Part shown: positions 8,673-16,429 of the stretch, piece after piece
Numbering within the stretch: position 1 is the stretch's first letter
Layout: every line of letters begins with the position of its first letter
NCBI RefSeq assembly: GCF_900102345.1
Contig: NZ_FNKB01000001.1
Coordinates: forward strand, 1,860,001-1,924,000
Source: Leucobacter chromiiresistens
GTDB lineage: Bacteria; Actinomycetota; Actinomycetes; Actinomycetales; Microbacteriaceae
Direction of reading: 5' to 3'
DNA length: 64,000 nt
The notes under the pieces: generated by a model
Databases searched by the model: none
What the model saw: the letters and a program-made list of their open reading frames with translations, nothing else
Told to the model about the DNA's origin: nothing
Translations under genes and position numbers: made by a program

Positions 8673-9572
8673 GTGATGACCCTCCAGCAGTTCCGCGTGC
8701 TCCTCGCCGTGCGCCAGCACGGCAGCCTCACGCGCGCGGCGGACGCGCTCCACTACGGCGTGCCCACCGTCACCCACCACCTGCGCGCACTCGAAGCGCA
8801 CCTCGGCGCGGCGCTCGTCGCACGGGACCGGAGCGGGGCCCACCTCACCGAGCTCGGCACCCTGTTCGCCGACGAGGTGGCGCCCGTGCTCACCCGGATC
8901 GAGCGCGCCGAGCGCGCCGTGCTGGAGCTGCGCGACGCGGGCGCCGTGACGCTCAGAGTGGGCACCTTCTCGTCGATGGGCTCGCGCCTCATTCCGGCGG
9001 CGATCGCCGAGCTGCGGGGGCGCAGCGCCGTGCGCGTGGAGGTCGTGGAGGCCGAACCCACGGAGGTGGTGCGCCTCGTGCGAGCGGGCGAGGTGCACGC
9101 CGGGCTCATCTACCACGTGTCGACGGAGCCCGGCTTCGTCGGTACGGACCTGGTGCAGCGCTCCCTGTTCTCGGAGCCCTACCGGGTGCTCATCGCGAAG
9201 CGCAGCCCGCTCGCGAGCCGCGAGTCGCTCGACTTCGCCGACCTCGCCGAGGCCGCCTGGGTGTGCAGCCGCAGCGACGACGAGGCCTCCGACCGCGTGC
9301 TGCGGCGCGTGTACCAGTCGCTCGGGCTCCCCATGCGCGAGCTCATGCGCACCGACGACCTCTACATGATCCACGGGCTCGTCGCCGAGGGTCTCGGCTG
9401 CGCCCTCACCACGAGCGCCGCGGTCGACGCCGACTTCGACGTCGTGCTGCGCCCGGCGAAGCAGGATCTGGGGGAGCGTCGCGTATCCTTCGTGACGCGA
9501 CGCGGGCCGATGCCGGCGGCGGTCGGCTGGCTCGGCGAGATCCTCGAGGGCATCACCGCGGAACGGCGCTGA
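8673..9572 (+). CDS. LysR family transcriptional regulator
   Basis: LysR-type regulator of 298-299 aa. The N-terminal winged HTH (TLQQFRVLLAVRQHGSLTRA, ~1-60) is followed by a type-2 periplasmic-binding-like effector domain (~90-295). GTG 8673 and ATG 8676 are adjacent alternative starts. It is divergent from the decarboxylase/permease pair, which it probably activates in response to an amino acid or amine. Confidence 0.9.
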   Translation: MMTLQQFRVLLAVRQHGSLTRAADALHYGVPTVTHHLRALEAHLGAALVARDRSGAHLTELGTLFADEVAPVLTRIERAERAVLELRDAGAVTLRVGTFSSMGSRLIPAAIAELRGRSAVRVEVVEAEPTEVVRLVRAGEVHAGLIYHVSTEPGFVGTDLVQRSLFSEPYRVLIAKRSPLASRESLDFADLAEAAWVCSRSDDEASDRVLRRVYQSLGLPMRELMRTDDLYMIHGLVAEGLGCALTTSAAVDADFDVVLRPAKQDLGERRVSFVTRRGPMPAAVGWLGEILEGITAERR

Positions 9573-9581
9573 CCGCGGCGC

Positions 9582-10145
9582 TCAGAGGCCGAGCCCGCGC
9601 AGCCCTGCGCGCACGCACTCCTGCGCCTCCTCGGCGGTGAGCTGCCCGGTGAGCCAGCGGCCCGAGAGGCCCTCGACGAGGGCAGTCAGGATCAGCGCCG
9701 TCGCGGCCGGGTGGAGATCGCTCCCGCGATCCCGTACCGCCTCGGCGACGAGCTGCTGCACCGTCTGCTGCCAGGCCGCAGTCGATCGGGCGACGGCGTC
9801 GGCCTGCGCCGGCTCGAACACGGCGAGCGCGCGCAACTCGTTCCAGGCCGTCGAGCCCGCCCGCACCTCGGGTTCGGGGCCGAACTCGGAGCTGAGGAGC
9901 GCGACCAGGCGCGCCGCCGCCGTCGCGGGCTCGGGGGAGCGGCGCGCGCGATCCTCCGCCCGCTCGGTGACGTGATCGAGGGCCGCCTGCAGCAGCCCGT
10001 TCCGGTCGCCGAAGTGGTACGCGAGGAGGCCGATCGAGACGCCGGCCGCGCTCGCCACGTCGTGCATGCGGAACCCGCGGATGCCCGACCGGGCGATGGT
10101 CTGCTCGCACGCGGTGAGGATGCGTTCGCGTGCATCGTTCGACAC
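9582..10145 (-). CDS. TetR family transcriptional regulator
   Basis: Repressor-type regulator of 187 aa. The HTH lies at ~20-60 (MHDVASAAGVSIGLLAYHFGD); the rest is a helical ligand domain resembling BetI-like members. The start is GTG 10143-10145 after GGAG with 5-nt spacing; the upstream extension has no ribosome-binding site. Divergent from the amidase gene, its likely target. Confidence 0.87.
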   Translation of the reverse strand: MSNDARERILTACEQTIARSGIRGFRMHDVASAAGVSIGLLAYHFGDRNGLLQAALDHVTERAEDRARRSPEPATAAARLVALLSSEFGPEPEVRAGSTAWNELRALAVFEPAQADAVARSTAAWQQTVQQLVAEAVRDRGSDLHPAATALILTALVEGLSGRWLTGQLTAEEAQECVRAGLRGLGL

Positions 10146-10172
10146 GTCGACTCCTTCGGATCGCGCGTCCGC

Positions 10173-10209
10173 TTGACAGAGACGCGGCGGCAACTGAAAC
10201 TGTTTTCAG
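10173..10209. promoter_or_regulatory. Amidase promoter with TetR-type operator
   Basis: TTGACA (10173-10178) is a consensus -35 for the amidase gene. CTGAAA-CTGT-TTTCAG (10194-10209) is an inverted repeat lying exactly where the -10 would be, so a bound TetR dimer would block initiation. The site also sits just upstream of the TetR gene, allowing autoregulation. Confidence 0.5.
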
Positions 10210-10276
10210 GATAGGCGCTCGACCGGGCGCCGACAAGCGCGAGCCCCGCACTGCGGCGCAGGAAACGAGGATGTGC

Positions 10277-11974
10277 ATGAACGCGACGACCACGCCCTTC
10301 GAACTCATGGAGGCTTCGATCGCCGACGTGCTCGATGCCCTCTCCCGCGGCGAGATCACCAGCACCTGGCTGACCGAGCGCTACCTCGCCCGCATCGACG
10401 CCTACGACCGCGGCGACGACGGCCTCAACGCGGTCGTCGTGCGCAACCCGCACGCGCTGCGCGACGCCGCCGAATCCGACCGGCGCTGGCGCGACGGCCT
10501 CGCCCGCCCCCTCGAGGGCGTGCCGTTCACCGTCAAGGACTCCTACATGGTCGAGGGCCTCACCGTCGCCTCCGGATCCCCCGCCTTCGAGCACCTCGTC
10601 GCGCAGTGGGACGCCTTCACCGTCGCGCGGCTGCGCGAAGCCGGCGCGGTGCTCATCGGCAAGACGAACATGCCCCCGATGGCCGACGGCGGCATGCAGC
10701 GCGGCGTCTACGGGCGCGCGGAGAGCCCCTACAACCCGAAGTACCTCGCCGCAGCCTACGCATCGGGATCCTCGAACGGATCCGGCGTCTCGACGGCCGC
10801 GAACTTCGCCGTGTTCGGGATGGGCGAGGAGACCGTCTCATCGGGCCGCAGCCCCGCCTCGAACAACGGTCTCTGCGCCTACACCCCCTCCTGGGGAGTG
10901 CTCAGCATCCGCGGCAACTGGCCGCTCTTCCCCGCCCGCGACGTCGTCGTGCCGCACACCCGCTCGATGCCCGATATGCTCCGCGTGCTCGACGTGCTCG
11001 TGCAAGACGACGCCGACACCCGAGGCGACTTCTGGCGCAACCAGAACGTCGTCGATCTGCCGAGCGCGAGCGAGCACCGGCCCGCCAGCTATCTCGACCT
11101 GCACGATCCCGACGCGCTGCGCGGCAAGCGCTTCGCCGTGCCGGCGATGTACCTCGGCGAAGACCCCGCGTTCCCGATCGACGTGCGGCCCTCGGTGCTC
11201 GCCCGCTTCGCCGAGGCCCGCGCCCGCCTCGAAGCGCTCGGCGCCGAACTCGTCGTCACCGGCTTCCCGCTCATCGAGCAGTACGAGGGCGACCGGCCGG
11301 GGCAGGAGAACGTGGCGGCGCTCGGCGTGCTGCCCGAGGGGTGGATGGACACCGAGTTCAACCACTTCCTCGCGTTCGGGTGGGACGACTTCCTGCGGGC
11401 GAACGGCGACCCGAGCATCCCGAACCTCGGCGCCGTCGACCCCGACACGATCTTCCCGCAGCCGCCCGGCGCGCTGCCCGATCGCTACGAAGAGGTCGAG
11501 GACTACGAGAACCGGTACCGCGCCACCGTCGCGATGGCGCAGCAGGGCATCTCCGACCCCCGCGATCGGGGCGACTTCGCCGACGGGCTCCGCGCCCTCG
11601 TGCAGCTGCGCGAGCAGCTCTTCGAGCACTGGCTGCGCGAGCACCGGTTCGACGGCGTCGTGTTCCCGGCGAACGCCGACGTGGGGGCCTGGAACGCCGA
11701 CGTCGACCAGGAGGCGGCGGATCGCGCGTGGGGCAACGGCGTCTTCTTCTCGAACGGCAACTACGCCCTGCGGCACCTCGGCATCCCCACGGTGACGGCC
11801 GCCATGGGCATGATGGACGACATCGGCATGCCGATCGGCATCACGTTCGCCGGGCGCGCCTACTCCGACCCCGAGCTGCTGAGCTACGCCGCCGCCTTCG
11901 AAGCGGGCGGCAGCGGCACGCTCCGCGTCGCACCGGCGTCGACGCCCGCGCTGCCCGAGGATCGCGTCGGCTGA
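10277..11974 (+). CDS. Amidase signature (AS) family hydrolase
   Basis: Ser-cisSer-Lys hydrolase of 565 aa cleaving an amide (or ester) to acid and ammonia/amine. K87 lies in PFTVKDSYMV, the cis-serine is S165 in ASGSSNGSG, and the nucleophile is S189 in VSSGRSPAS. The 24-residue spacing of the two serines is that of the family. GAGG sits 6 nt before ATG 10277; ATG 10271 is too close to it. A divergent TetR gene and an operator over the promoter suggest substrate induction. Substrate unknown. Confidence 0.88.
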   Translation: MNATTTPFELMEASIADVLDALSRGEITSTWLTERYLARIDAYDRGDDGLNAVVVRNPHALRDAAESDRRWRDGLARPLEGVPFTVKDSYMVEGLTVASGSPAFEHLVAQWDAFTVARLREAGAVLIGKTNMPPMADGGMQRGVYGRAESPYNPKYLAAAYASGSSNGSGVSTAANFAVFGMGEETVSSGRSPASNNGLCAYTPSWGVLSIRGNWPLFPARDVVVPHTRSMPDMLRVLDVLVQDDADTRGDFWRNQNVVDLPSASEHRPASYLDLHDPDALRGKRFAVPAMYLGEDPAFPIDVRPSVLARFAEARARLEALGAELVVTGFPLIEQYEGDRPGQENVAALGVLPEGWMDTEFNHFLAFGWDDFLRANGDPSIPNLGAVDPDTIFPQPPGALPDRYEEVEDYENRYRATVAMAQQGISDPRDRGDFADGLRALVQLREQLFEHWLREHRFDGVVFPANADVGAWNADVDQEAADRAWGNGVFFSNGNYALRHLGIPTVTAAMGMMDDIGMPIGITFAGRAYSDPELLSYAAAFEAGGSGTLRVAPASTPALPEDRVG

Positions 11975-11984
11975 GTGCGGATCG

Positions 11985-12017
11985 GGCCGGGCGGGCCGTC
12001 CTCGGCTCCGCCCGGCC
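11985..12017. terminator. Bidirectional hairpin between amidase and MarR genes
   Basis: GGCCGGGCGG (11985-11994) pairs with CCGCCCGGCC (12008-12017). It lies between convergent genes, immediately after the amidase stop, and is followed by three ~16-bp degenerate copies of CGGCCGCAGCCCGCT. Confidence 0.55.
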
Positions 12018-12087
12018 GCAGCCCGCTTCGGCCGCAGCCCGCTCCGGCTGCAGCCCGTGCTGTCTGAAGCCTGATCCGGCCGGGACG

Positions 12088-12636
12088 CTACCCGGCGTCG
12101 GCGTCGGACTCGGCCGCGTCGAGCGGCTCGGAGAGCGGCACGTACCGGTCGACGCTGAGTGCGAGACGCCGCAGCAGCACTCCCAGGCGGTCGCGCTCCG
12201 ACTTCGGGATGCCGCTCAGCAGTCGCTCCTCCGAGTCGGTGAGCCGTGTGATCGCGGCGTCGACGAGCGTGAGGCCGCGCGGCATCATCTCCACCAGTAC
12301 CCCGCGCCCGTCGTTGGGGTCGGTGAGTCGCCGCACGAGCTCCCGCTCCGCCATGCGGTCGATGCGGTTCGTCATCGTGCCGCTCGACACCATCGTCTGC
12401 TGGCCGAGCAGCTTCGGGCTCTGGCGGAACGGTTCGCCGCTGCGACGCAGGGCCGCGAGCACGTCGAACTCCCACGACATGAGACCGGATCGCTCGAACG
12501 CGTGGGCGCGCGCACGGTCGATGTGCTTCGTCACCCGCCACATGCGCGAGAAGATCGCGAGCGGTGCGAAATCGAGATCGGGGCGCGCTGCCTCCCAGTC
12601 CGCGATGATCCGGTCGACCTCGTCTTCGTGTTTCAT
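12088..12636 (-). CDS. MarR family transcriptional regulator
   Basis: Winged-helix regulator of 182 aa with HTH QSPKLLGQQTMVSSGTMTNR and wing DPNDGRGVLVEM, like PecS/HpcR-type members. ATG 12634-12636 begins the conserved region. A GATAAT box ends 7 nt before the ATG, with GGAGGG between, so the mRNA may be leaderless or have a very short leader. The gene is divergent from tRNA-Gln; its targets are not apparent. Confidence 0.85.
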   Translation of the reverse strand: MKHEDEVDRIIADWEAARPDLDFAPLAIFSRMWRVTKHIDRARAHAFERSGLMSWEFDVLAALRRSGEPFRQSPKLLGQQTMVSSGTMTNRIDRMAERELVRRLTDPNDGRGVLVEMMPRGLTLVDAAITRLTDSEERLLSGIPKSERDRLGVLLRRLALSVDRYVPLSEPLDAAESDADAG

Positions 12637-12719
12637 CCCTCCATTATCGAGCCAGAGCGGCGGAGCGCGCGATTCGGCCTGGTGCAGCCCGCGTCGGAGC
12701 CGTGGCACACTAGTAGTCG

Positions 12720-12733
12720 TGCCGAATTCGGCA
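12720..12733. promoter_or_regulatory. 14-bp perfect palindrome upstream of tRNA-Gln
   Basis: TGCCGAATTCGGCA ends 3 bp before the mature tRNA. It lies where the transcript would begin and could be a promoter-proximal protein site or a 5' leader hairpin. Function unknown. Confidence 0.35.
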
Positions 12734-12736
12734 TGA

Positions 12737-12808
12737 TCCGCCTTGGTGTAATGGCAGCACGACAGCCTTTGGAGCTGTGAGGTCCAGGTTCGAGTCCTGG
12801 GGGCGGAG
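12737..12808 (+). tRNA. tRNA-Gln (anticodon TTG)
   Basis: A full cloverleaf can be drawn. The acceptor TCCGCCT pairs with GGGCGGA (one wobble). The anticodon stem ACAGC/GCTGT encloses loop CTTTGGA, giving anticodon TTG. The T-arm is CCAGG-TTCGAGT-CCTGG and the discriminator is G, as expected for Gln. CCA is not encoded. tRNA-Gln directly upstream of glmU-prs is a common actinobacterial arrangement. Confidence 0.96.
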
Positions 12809-13061
12809 CGATGGAACGAAGCATCGCTTCGGGACGTCGCTCCGCGCGGGGCTCACCAGCCCCGCGGATGCCGGGTAGCGCAGCTACGCTGTGTGTCGGG
12901 AGCGATGGAACGAAGCATCGCTTCGGGACGTCGCTCCGCGCGGGGCTCACCAGCCCCGCGGATGCCGGGTAGCGCAGCTACGCTGTGTGTCGGGAGCGAT
13001 GGAACGAAGCATCGCTTCGGGACGTCGCTCCGCGCGGGGCTCACCAGCCCCGCGGATGCCG
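12807..13061. repeat. Three tandem copies of a 94-bp structured repeat
   Basis: Two full units (12807-12900, 12901-12994) and a 67-bp partial third (12995-13061) are virtually identical and fill the gap between the tRNA 3' end and glmU. Each unit contains dyads CGAAGC-ATC-GCTTCG, CGCGGGGCT-CACC-AGCCCCGCG and GTAGC-GCA-GCTAC. There are no spacers, so it is not a CRISPR array. The hairpins could terminate the tRNA transcript or form a structured glmU leader. Confidence 0.92.
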
Positions 13062-13074
13062 ATGAAAGGACACC

Positions 13075-14508
13075 ATGGCAGAGCAGCACCTCGCAGTCGT
13101 GATTCTCGCAGCGGGACAGGGCACCCGCATGAAGTCGGCGTTGCCGAAGGTGCTGCACCGCATCGGCGGTCGGTCGCTCATCGCCCACGTGCTCGACGCC
13201 GCGGCGGGGCTCGATCCGGCGCAGGTGGTCGCGGTGGTGCGGCACGAGCGCGACCGCGTCTCGGCGGCGATTCTGGAGCACGCTCCCGACACGGTGATCG
13301 TGGATCAGGATGAGGTGCCGGGCACCGGCCGCGCGGTGGAGCTCGCGCTCGCGGCGCTTCCCGACGACTTCGACGGCTCGGTCGTCGTGCTCTCGGGCGA
13401 TGCTCCGCTCATCGACACGGCGACGCTCGAGGGCCTCGTCAAGGGCCATCTGGGCGGGGGGCGTGCGATGACGCTGCTCTCCGCGGTCTTCGACAACCCC
13501 ACCGGCCTGGGGCGGATCCTGCGCGACGACTCGGGCTCGGTGCTCGGCATCGTCGAGGAGAAGGACGCCGACGACGAGCAGCGCCGCATCACCGAGATCA
13601 ACGGGGGCATCTACGTGTTCTCGCGTCGCGCGCTGCAGACGGCGCTCGCGAGCATCGACACGAACAACGCTCAGGGGGAGAAGTACCTCACCGACGCGGC
13701 GGCCCGCATCCTCGTGACGGGCGGCGATGTCGAGGCCGTCGCCACTGACGACCCGTGGACGATCGCCGGCGTGAACGACCGCGCCCAGCTCGCGGAGGCG
13801 GGGCGCGAGCTCAACGCGCGCATCGTGCGCGGGCACCAGCGCGCGGGCGTGACGATCCAGGATCCGACGACGACGTGGATCGACGCCGACGTCTCCATCG
13901 AGCCCGACGTCGAGATCCTCCCGGGCACGTTCCTGCACGGCGCCACCTCGATCGCGACGGGCGCCGTCGTCGGGCCCGACACGACGCTGGTCGACTGCGA
14001 GGTGGGCCCGGATGCGCGCATCCGGCGGAGCGAGGCGACGCTCGCCGTGTTCTCCGCCCGCGTGTCGGTGGGCCCGTTCGCGTACATCCGCCCCGGCACG
14101 GAGCTCGGGGCGGGCGGCAAGATCGGGGCGTTCGTCGAGACGAAGAACGCGAGGATCGGCGATGGCAGCAAGGTGCCGCATCTCAGCTACGTCGGCGACG
14201 CGGTCATCGGTTCGGACAGCAACATCGGCGCGGGCAGCATCTTCGCGAACTACGACGGCGTGCAGAAGCACGAGGCCCGCGTCGGCGACGGCGTGCGCGT
14301 CGGCTCGAAGAACGTGCTCATCGCACCCGTTACGATTGAGGACGGGACGTACACGGCGGCCGGCACTGTCGTGCGCAAGGATGTTCCCTCGGGTTCGCTG
14401 GCGATGAACGTGGCCCCGCAGCGCAACATCGCTGGGTGGGTCGCCGAGAACCGCCCGGGCACGAGTACCGCGGAGGCTGCGCAGCGCGCCGCGGAGCGCG
14501 GAGAATAG
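13075..14508 (+). CDS. glmU: Bifunctional UDP-N-acetylglucosamine pyrophosphorylase/glucosamine-1-phosphate N-acetyltransferase
   Basis: Cytoplasmic enzyme of 477 aa making UDP-GlcNAc for peptidoglycan: acetylation of glucosamine-1-phosphate, then uridylylation. The N-terminal ~230 residues are the nucleotidyltransferase (VVILAAGQGTRMKSALPKVLH; GEKYLTDAAARI). The C-terminal ~220 residues are a left-handed beta-helix of hexapeptide repeats with KIGAFVETKNARIG and SYVGDAVIGSDSNIGAG. AAAGGA precedes ATG 13075. Length is normal. Followed by prs at 42 bp, the conserved actinobacterial order. Confidence 0.97.
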   Translation: MAEQHLAVVILAAGQGTRMKSALPKVLHRIGGRSLIAHVLDAAAGLDPAQVVAVVRHERDRVSAAILEHAPDTVIVDQDEVPGTGRAVELALAALPDDFDGSVVVLSGDAPLIDTATLEGLVKGHLGGGRAMTLLSAVFDNPTGLGRILRDDSGSVLGIVEEKDADDEQRRITEINGGIYVFSRRALQTALASIDTNNAQGEKYLTDAAARILVTGGDVEAVATDDPWTIAGVNDRAQLAEAGRELNARIVRGHQRAGVTIQDPTTTWIDADVSIEPDVEILPGTFLHGATSIATGAVVGPDTTLVDCEVGPDARIRRSEATLAVFSARVSVGPFAYIRPGTELGAGGKIGAFVETKNARIGDGSKVPHLSYVGDAVIGSDSNIGAGSIFANYDGVQKHEARVGDGVRVGSKNVLIAPVTIEDGTYTAAGTVVRKDVPSGSLAMNVAPQRNIAGWVAENRPGTSTAEAAQRAAERGE

Positions 14509-14550
14509 CCGAGGATATGGGGAGTCAGCACCGATGAGGAGCATGCAGGG

Positions 14551-15528
14551 ATGAGCACAATCGAGATGGCCGGGCAGAAGAAGCTCGTCCTGATCACGGG
14601 TCGGGCGTACCCCGAGTTGGCGGAGCAGGTCGCGGCGGAACTCGGCGCGGAGCTCGTGCCGACCGACGCCCGAACGTTCGCGAACGGCGAGCTGTACGCG
14701 CGGTTCGACGAGAGCGTGCGCGGTTCCGACGCGTTCGTGATCCAGTCGCACACGTTCCCGATCAACGAGTGGCTGATGGAGCAGCTCATCATGGTGGACG
14801 CGCTGAAGCGCGCTTCGGCGAAGCGCATCACCGTCGTCGCCCCCTTCTACCCGTATTCGCGTCAGGATAAGAAGGGGCGGGGCCGCGAGCCGATCTCGGC
14901 TCGGCTCATCGCCGACCTGTTCAAGGCCGCGGGTGCCGACCGCATCATGTCGGTGGATCTGCACGCCCCGCAGATTCAGGGCTTCTTCGACGGCCCCGTC
15001 GACCACCTCTTCGCGATGCCGGTGCTGCTCGAGCACTTCCGCAAGACGATCGCCCGAGACGACCTGACGGTCGTGTCGCCCGATATGGGCCGCGTGCGCG
15101 TCGCGGATGTGTGGAGCGACCGTCTCGACGCGCCGCTCGCGATCATTCACAAGCGGCGCGATCCGCTGGTGCCGAACCAGGTGTCGGTGCACGAGATCGT
15201 GGGCACGGTGAAGGATCGCTGGTGCGTCGTCGTCGACGACATGATCGACACGGGCGGAACGATCGCGAAGGCGGCGGAGGCGCTGAAGGCGAACGGGGCG
15301 CGCGGCGTCACGATCGCGTGCACCCACGCCATCTTCTCGGGCCGCGCGATCGAGCACCTGTCGCAGGAGTTCATCGACCAGGTCGTGGTCACCGATACGC
15401 TGCCGGTGCCGCCGGAGAAGCGGTTCGACAAGCTCACGGTGCTGTCGATCGCCCCGCTCCTTGCGAAGGCGATTCACGAGGTCTTCGAGGACGGTTCGGT
15501 CACCTCCATGTTCGAGGGCGCGGCCTAG
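14551..15528 (+). CDS. prs: Ribose-phosphate pyrophosphokinase
   Basis: Makes PRPP from ribose-5-phosphate and ATP (325 aa). Visible motifs are the flexible catalytic loop YSRQDKKGRGREPIS, SVDLHAPQIQGFFD and the PRPP loop VVDDMIDTGGTI. It is probably cotranscribed with glmU. The last two codons and the stop (TAG 15526-15528) already belong to the first unit of an 80-bp tandem repeat. Confidence 0.97.
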   Translation: MSTIEMAGQKKLVLITGRAYPELAEQVAAELGAELVPTDARTFANGELYARFDESVRGSDAFVIQSHTFPINEWLMEQLIMVDALKRASAKRITVVAPFYPYSRQDKKGRGREPISARLIADLFKAAGADRIMSVDLHAPQIQGFFDGPVDHLFAMPVLLEHFRKTIARDDLTVVSPDMGRVRVADVWSDRLDAPLAIIHKRRDPLVPNQVSVHEIVGTVKDRWCVVVDDMIDTGGTIAKAAEALKANGARGVTIACTHAIFSGRAIEHLSQEFIDQVVVTDTLPVPPEKRFDKLTVLSIAPLLAKAIHEVFEDGSVTSMFEGAA

Positions 15529-15760
15529 CGAAAACGCATCGCGTTTTCGGTCGGCCGCGGCGGCGCTACGGCGCGGGCCCACGGAGCGCAGCGAGGGGCG
15601 CGGCCTAGCGAGAACGCATCGCGTTTTCGGTCGGCCGCGGCGGCGCTACGGCGCGGGCCCACGGAGCGCAGCGAGGGGCGCGGCCTAGCGAGAACGCATC
15701 GCGTTTTCGGTCGGCCGCGGCGGCGCTACAGCGCGGGCCCACGGAGCGCAGCGAGGGGTG
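15521..15760. repeat. Three tandem copies of an 80-bp structured repeat
   Basis: Units start at 15521, 15601 and 15681 (period exactly 80). Each begins CGGCCTAGCGA and holds a strong dyad, CGAAAACGC-ATC-GCGTTTTCG in unit 1 and CGAGAACGC in the left arm of units 2 and 3. Unit 1 includes the prs stop codon; unit 3 diverges only at its end. The hairpin followed by T-rich sequence resembles a terminator repeated three times. Together with 94 further bases before the next start it fills the prs-YCII gap (15529-15854); nothing else is evident there. Confidence 0.92.
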
Positions 15761-15854
15761 GTGGCGGTCGCCGCGGCAACGCTGCGGCGCCGGCGTCGTG
15801 CGATTGCTCGTTCGTTGTGGTGGAATGGGCGCCTATCGCGTCGAGGAGGCCGCC

Positions 15855-16196
15855 ATGTCGAAGTACCTGATCTCGTTTCCCAGTGAGGCGATGGCGGTGA
15901 CCGCTGCGGAGCTTCCGCAGGTTGTCGCCGATTCGCACGCCGTGGTGCGCGAGGCGAAACGGGCCGGTGTCTGGGTGTTCGGCGGCGGGATCGACGAGTC
16001 CGTCGAACCGGTGCGCGTCGACGCGTCGGGGGCGGCGCGGCCGGGGTCGTACGACCGGTCGCATCCGCTCACGGGCGGGTTCACCGTGATCGAGGCGCCG
16101 TCGCGCGAGATCGCCCTGGAGTGGGCGGCGCGATTCGCCGCGGCGTGCCGCTGCCCGCAGGAGGTGCGCCGGTTCGGCGATGATGCGGAGAGCTGA
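15855..16196 (+). CDS. YCII/DGPF-family protein
   Basis: Small protein of 113 aa (MSKYLISFPSEAM...). The alpha+beta pattern and the GGGIDES...GGFTVIEAPSREIALEWAARF region match YCII-related (YciI/DGPF) proteins, a dimeric ferredoxin-like fold often linked to sigma factors or degradation pathways; biochemical role unknown. GAGGAGG lies 5 nt before ATG 15855. No sigma factor gene is adjacent. Confidence 0.75.
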   Translation: MSKYLISFPSEAMAVTAAELPQVVADSHAVVREAKRAGVWVFGGGIDESVEPVRVDASGAARPGSYDRSHPLTGGFTVIEAPSREIALEWAARFAAACRCPQEVRRFGDDAES

Positions 16197-16251
16197 GGCG
16201 ACGCGCACCGGCTTGTCGCGCCCCGCCTGAGCGCCGAGCCCCCATCAGTTC

Positions 16252-16295
16252 ACCGAACCCCCGCCGAAGGCCGTCGCTCTGGGCAGGGGTTCGGT
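16252..16295. terminator. Inverted repeat between convergent YCII and permease genes
   Basis: ACCGAACCCC (16252-16261) pairs perfectly with GGGGTTCGGT (16286-16295). The location between convergent genes suggests a bidirectional terminator. Confidence 0.45.
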
Positions 16296-16360
16296 AAGTC
16301 GGCAGGCGTTGGCAGAGGATGCGCGGGGGATCGGTGAGTCGGCAGGCGTTGGCCGAGGAG
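16291..16360. repeat. Two-copy 40-bp direct repeat
   Basis: TCGGTAAGTCGGCAGGCGTT at 16291 recurs as TCGGTGAGTCGGCAGGCGTT at 16331, each followed by GGC[AC]GAGGA. It lies 3' of the APC permease gene. Confidence 0.7.
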
Positions 16361-16429
16361 GGGCGGCGGACCCTGCTCCGCAGCCGCCGCTCTCGGGGCT
16401 GGAGCCGCCACCCCCGCGGCGCCGATCGC

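Noticed and set aside
12807..13061. CRISPR array
   Set aside because: The units are directly tandem 94-bp blocks with no unique spacers and no cas genes nearby.
12853..15582. 909-codon open frame antisense to glmU-prs
   Set aside because: It mirrors two well-recognised enzymes and runs through the 94-bp repeats; the product has no family features.
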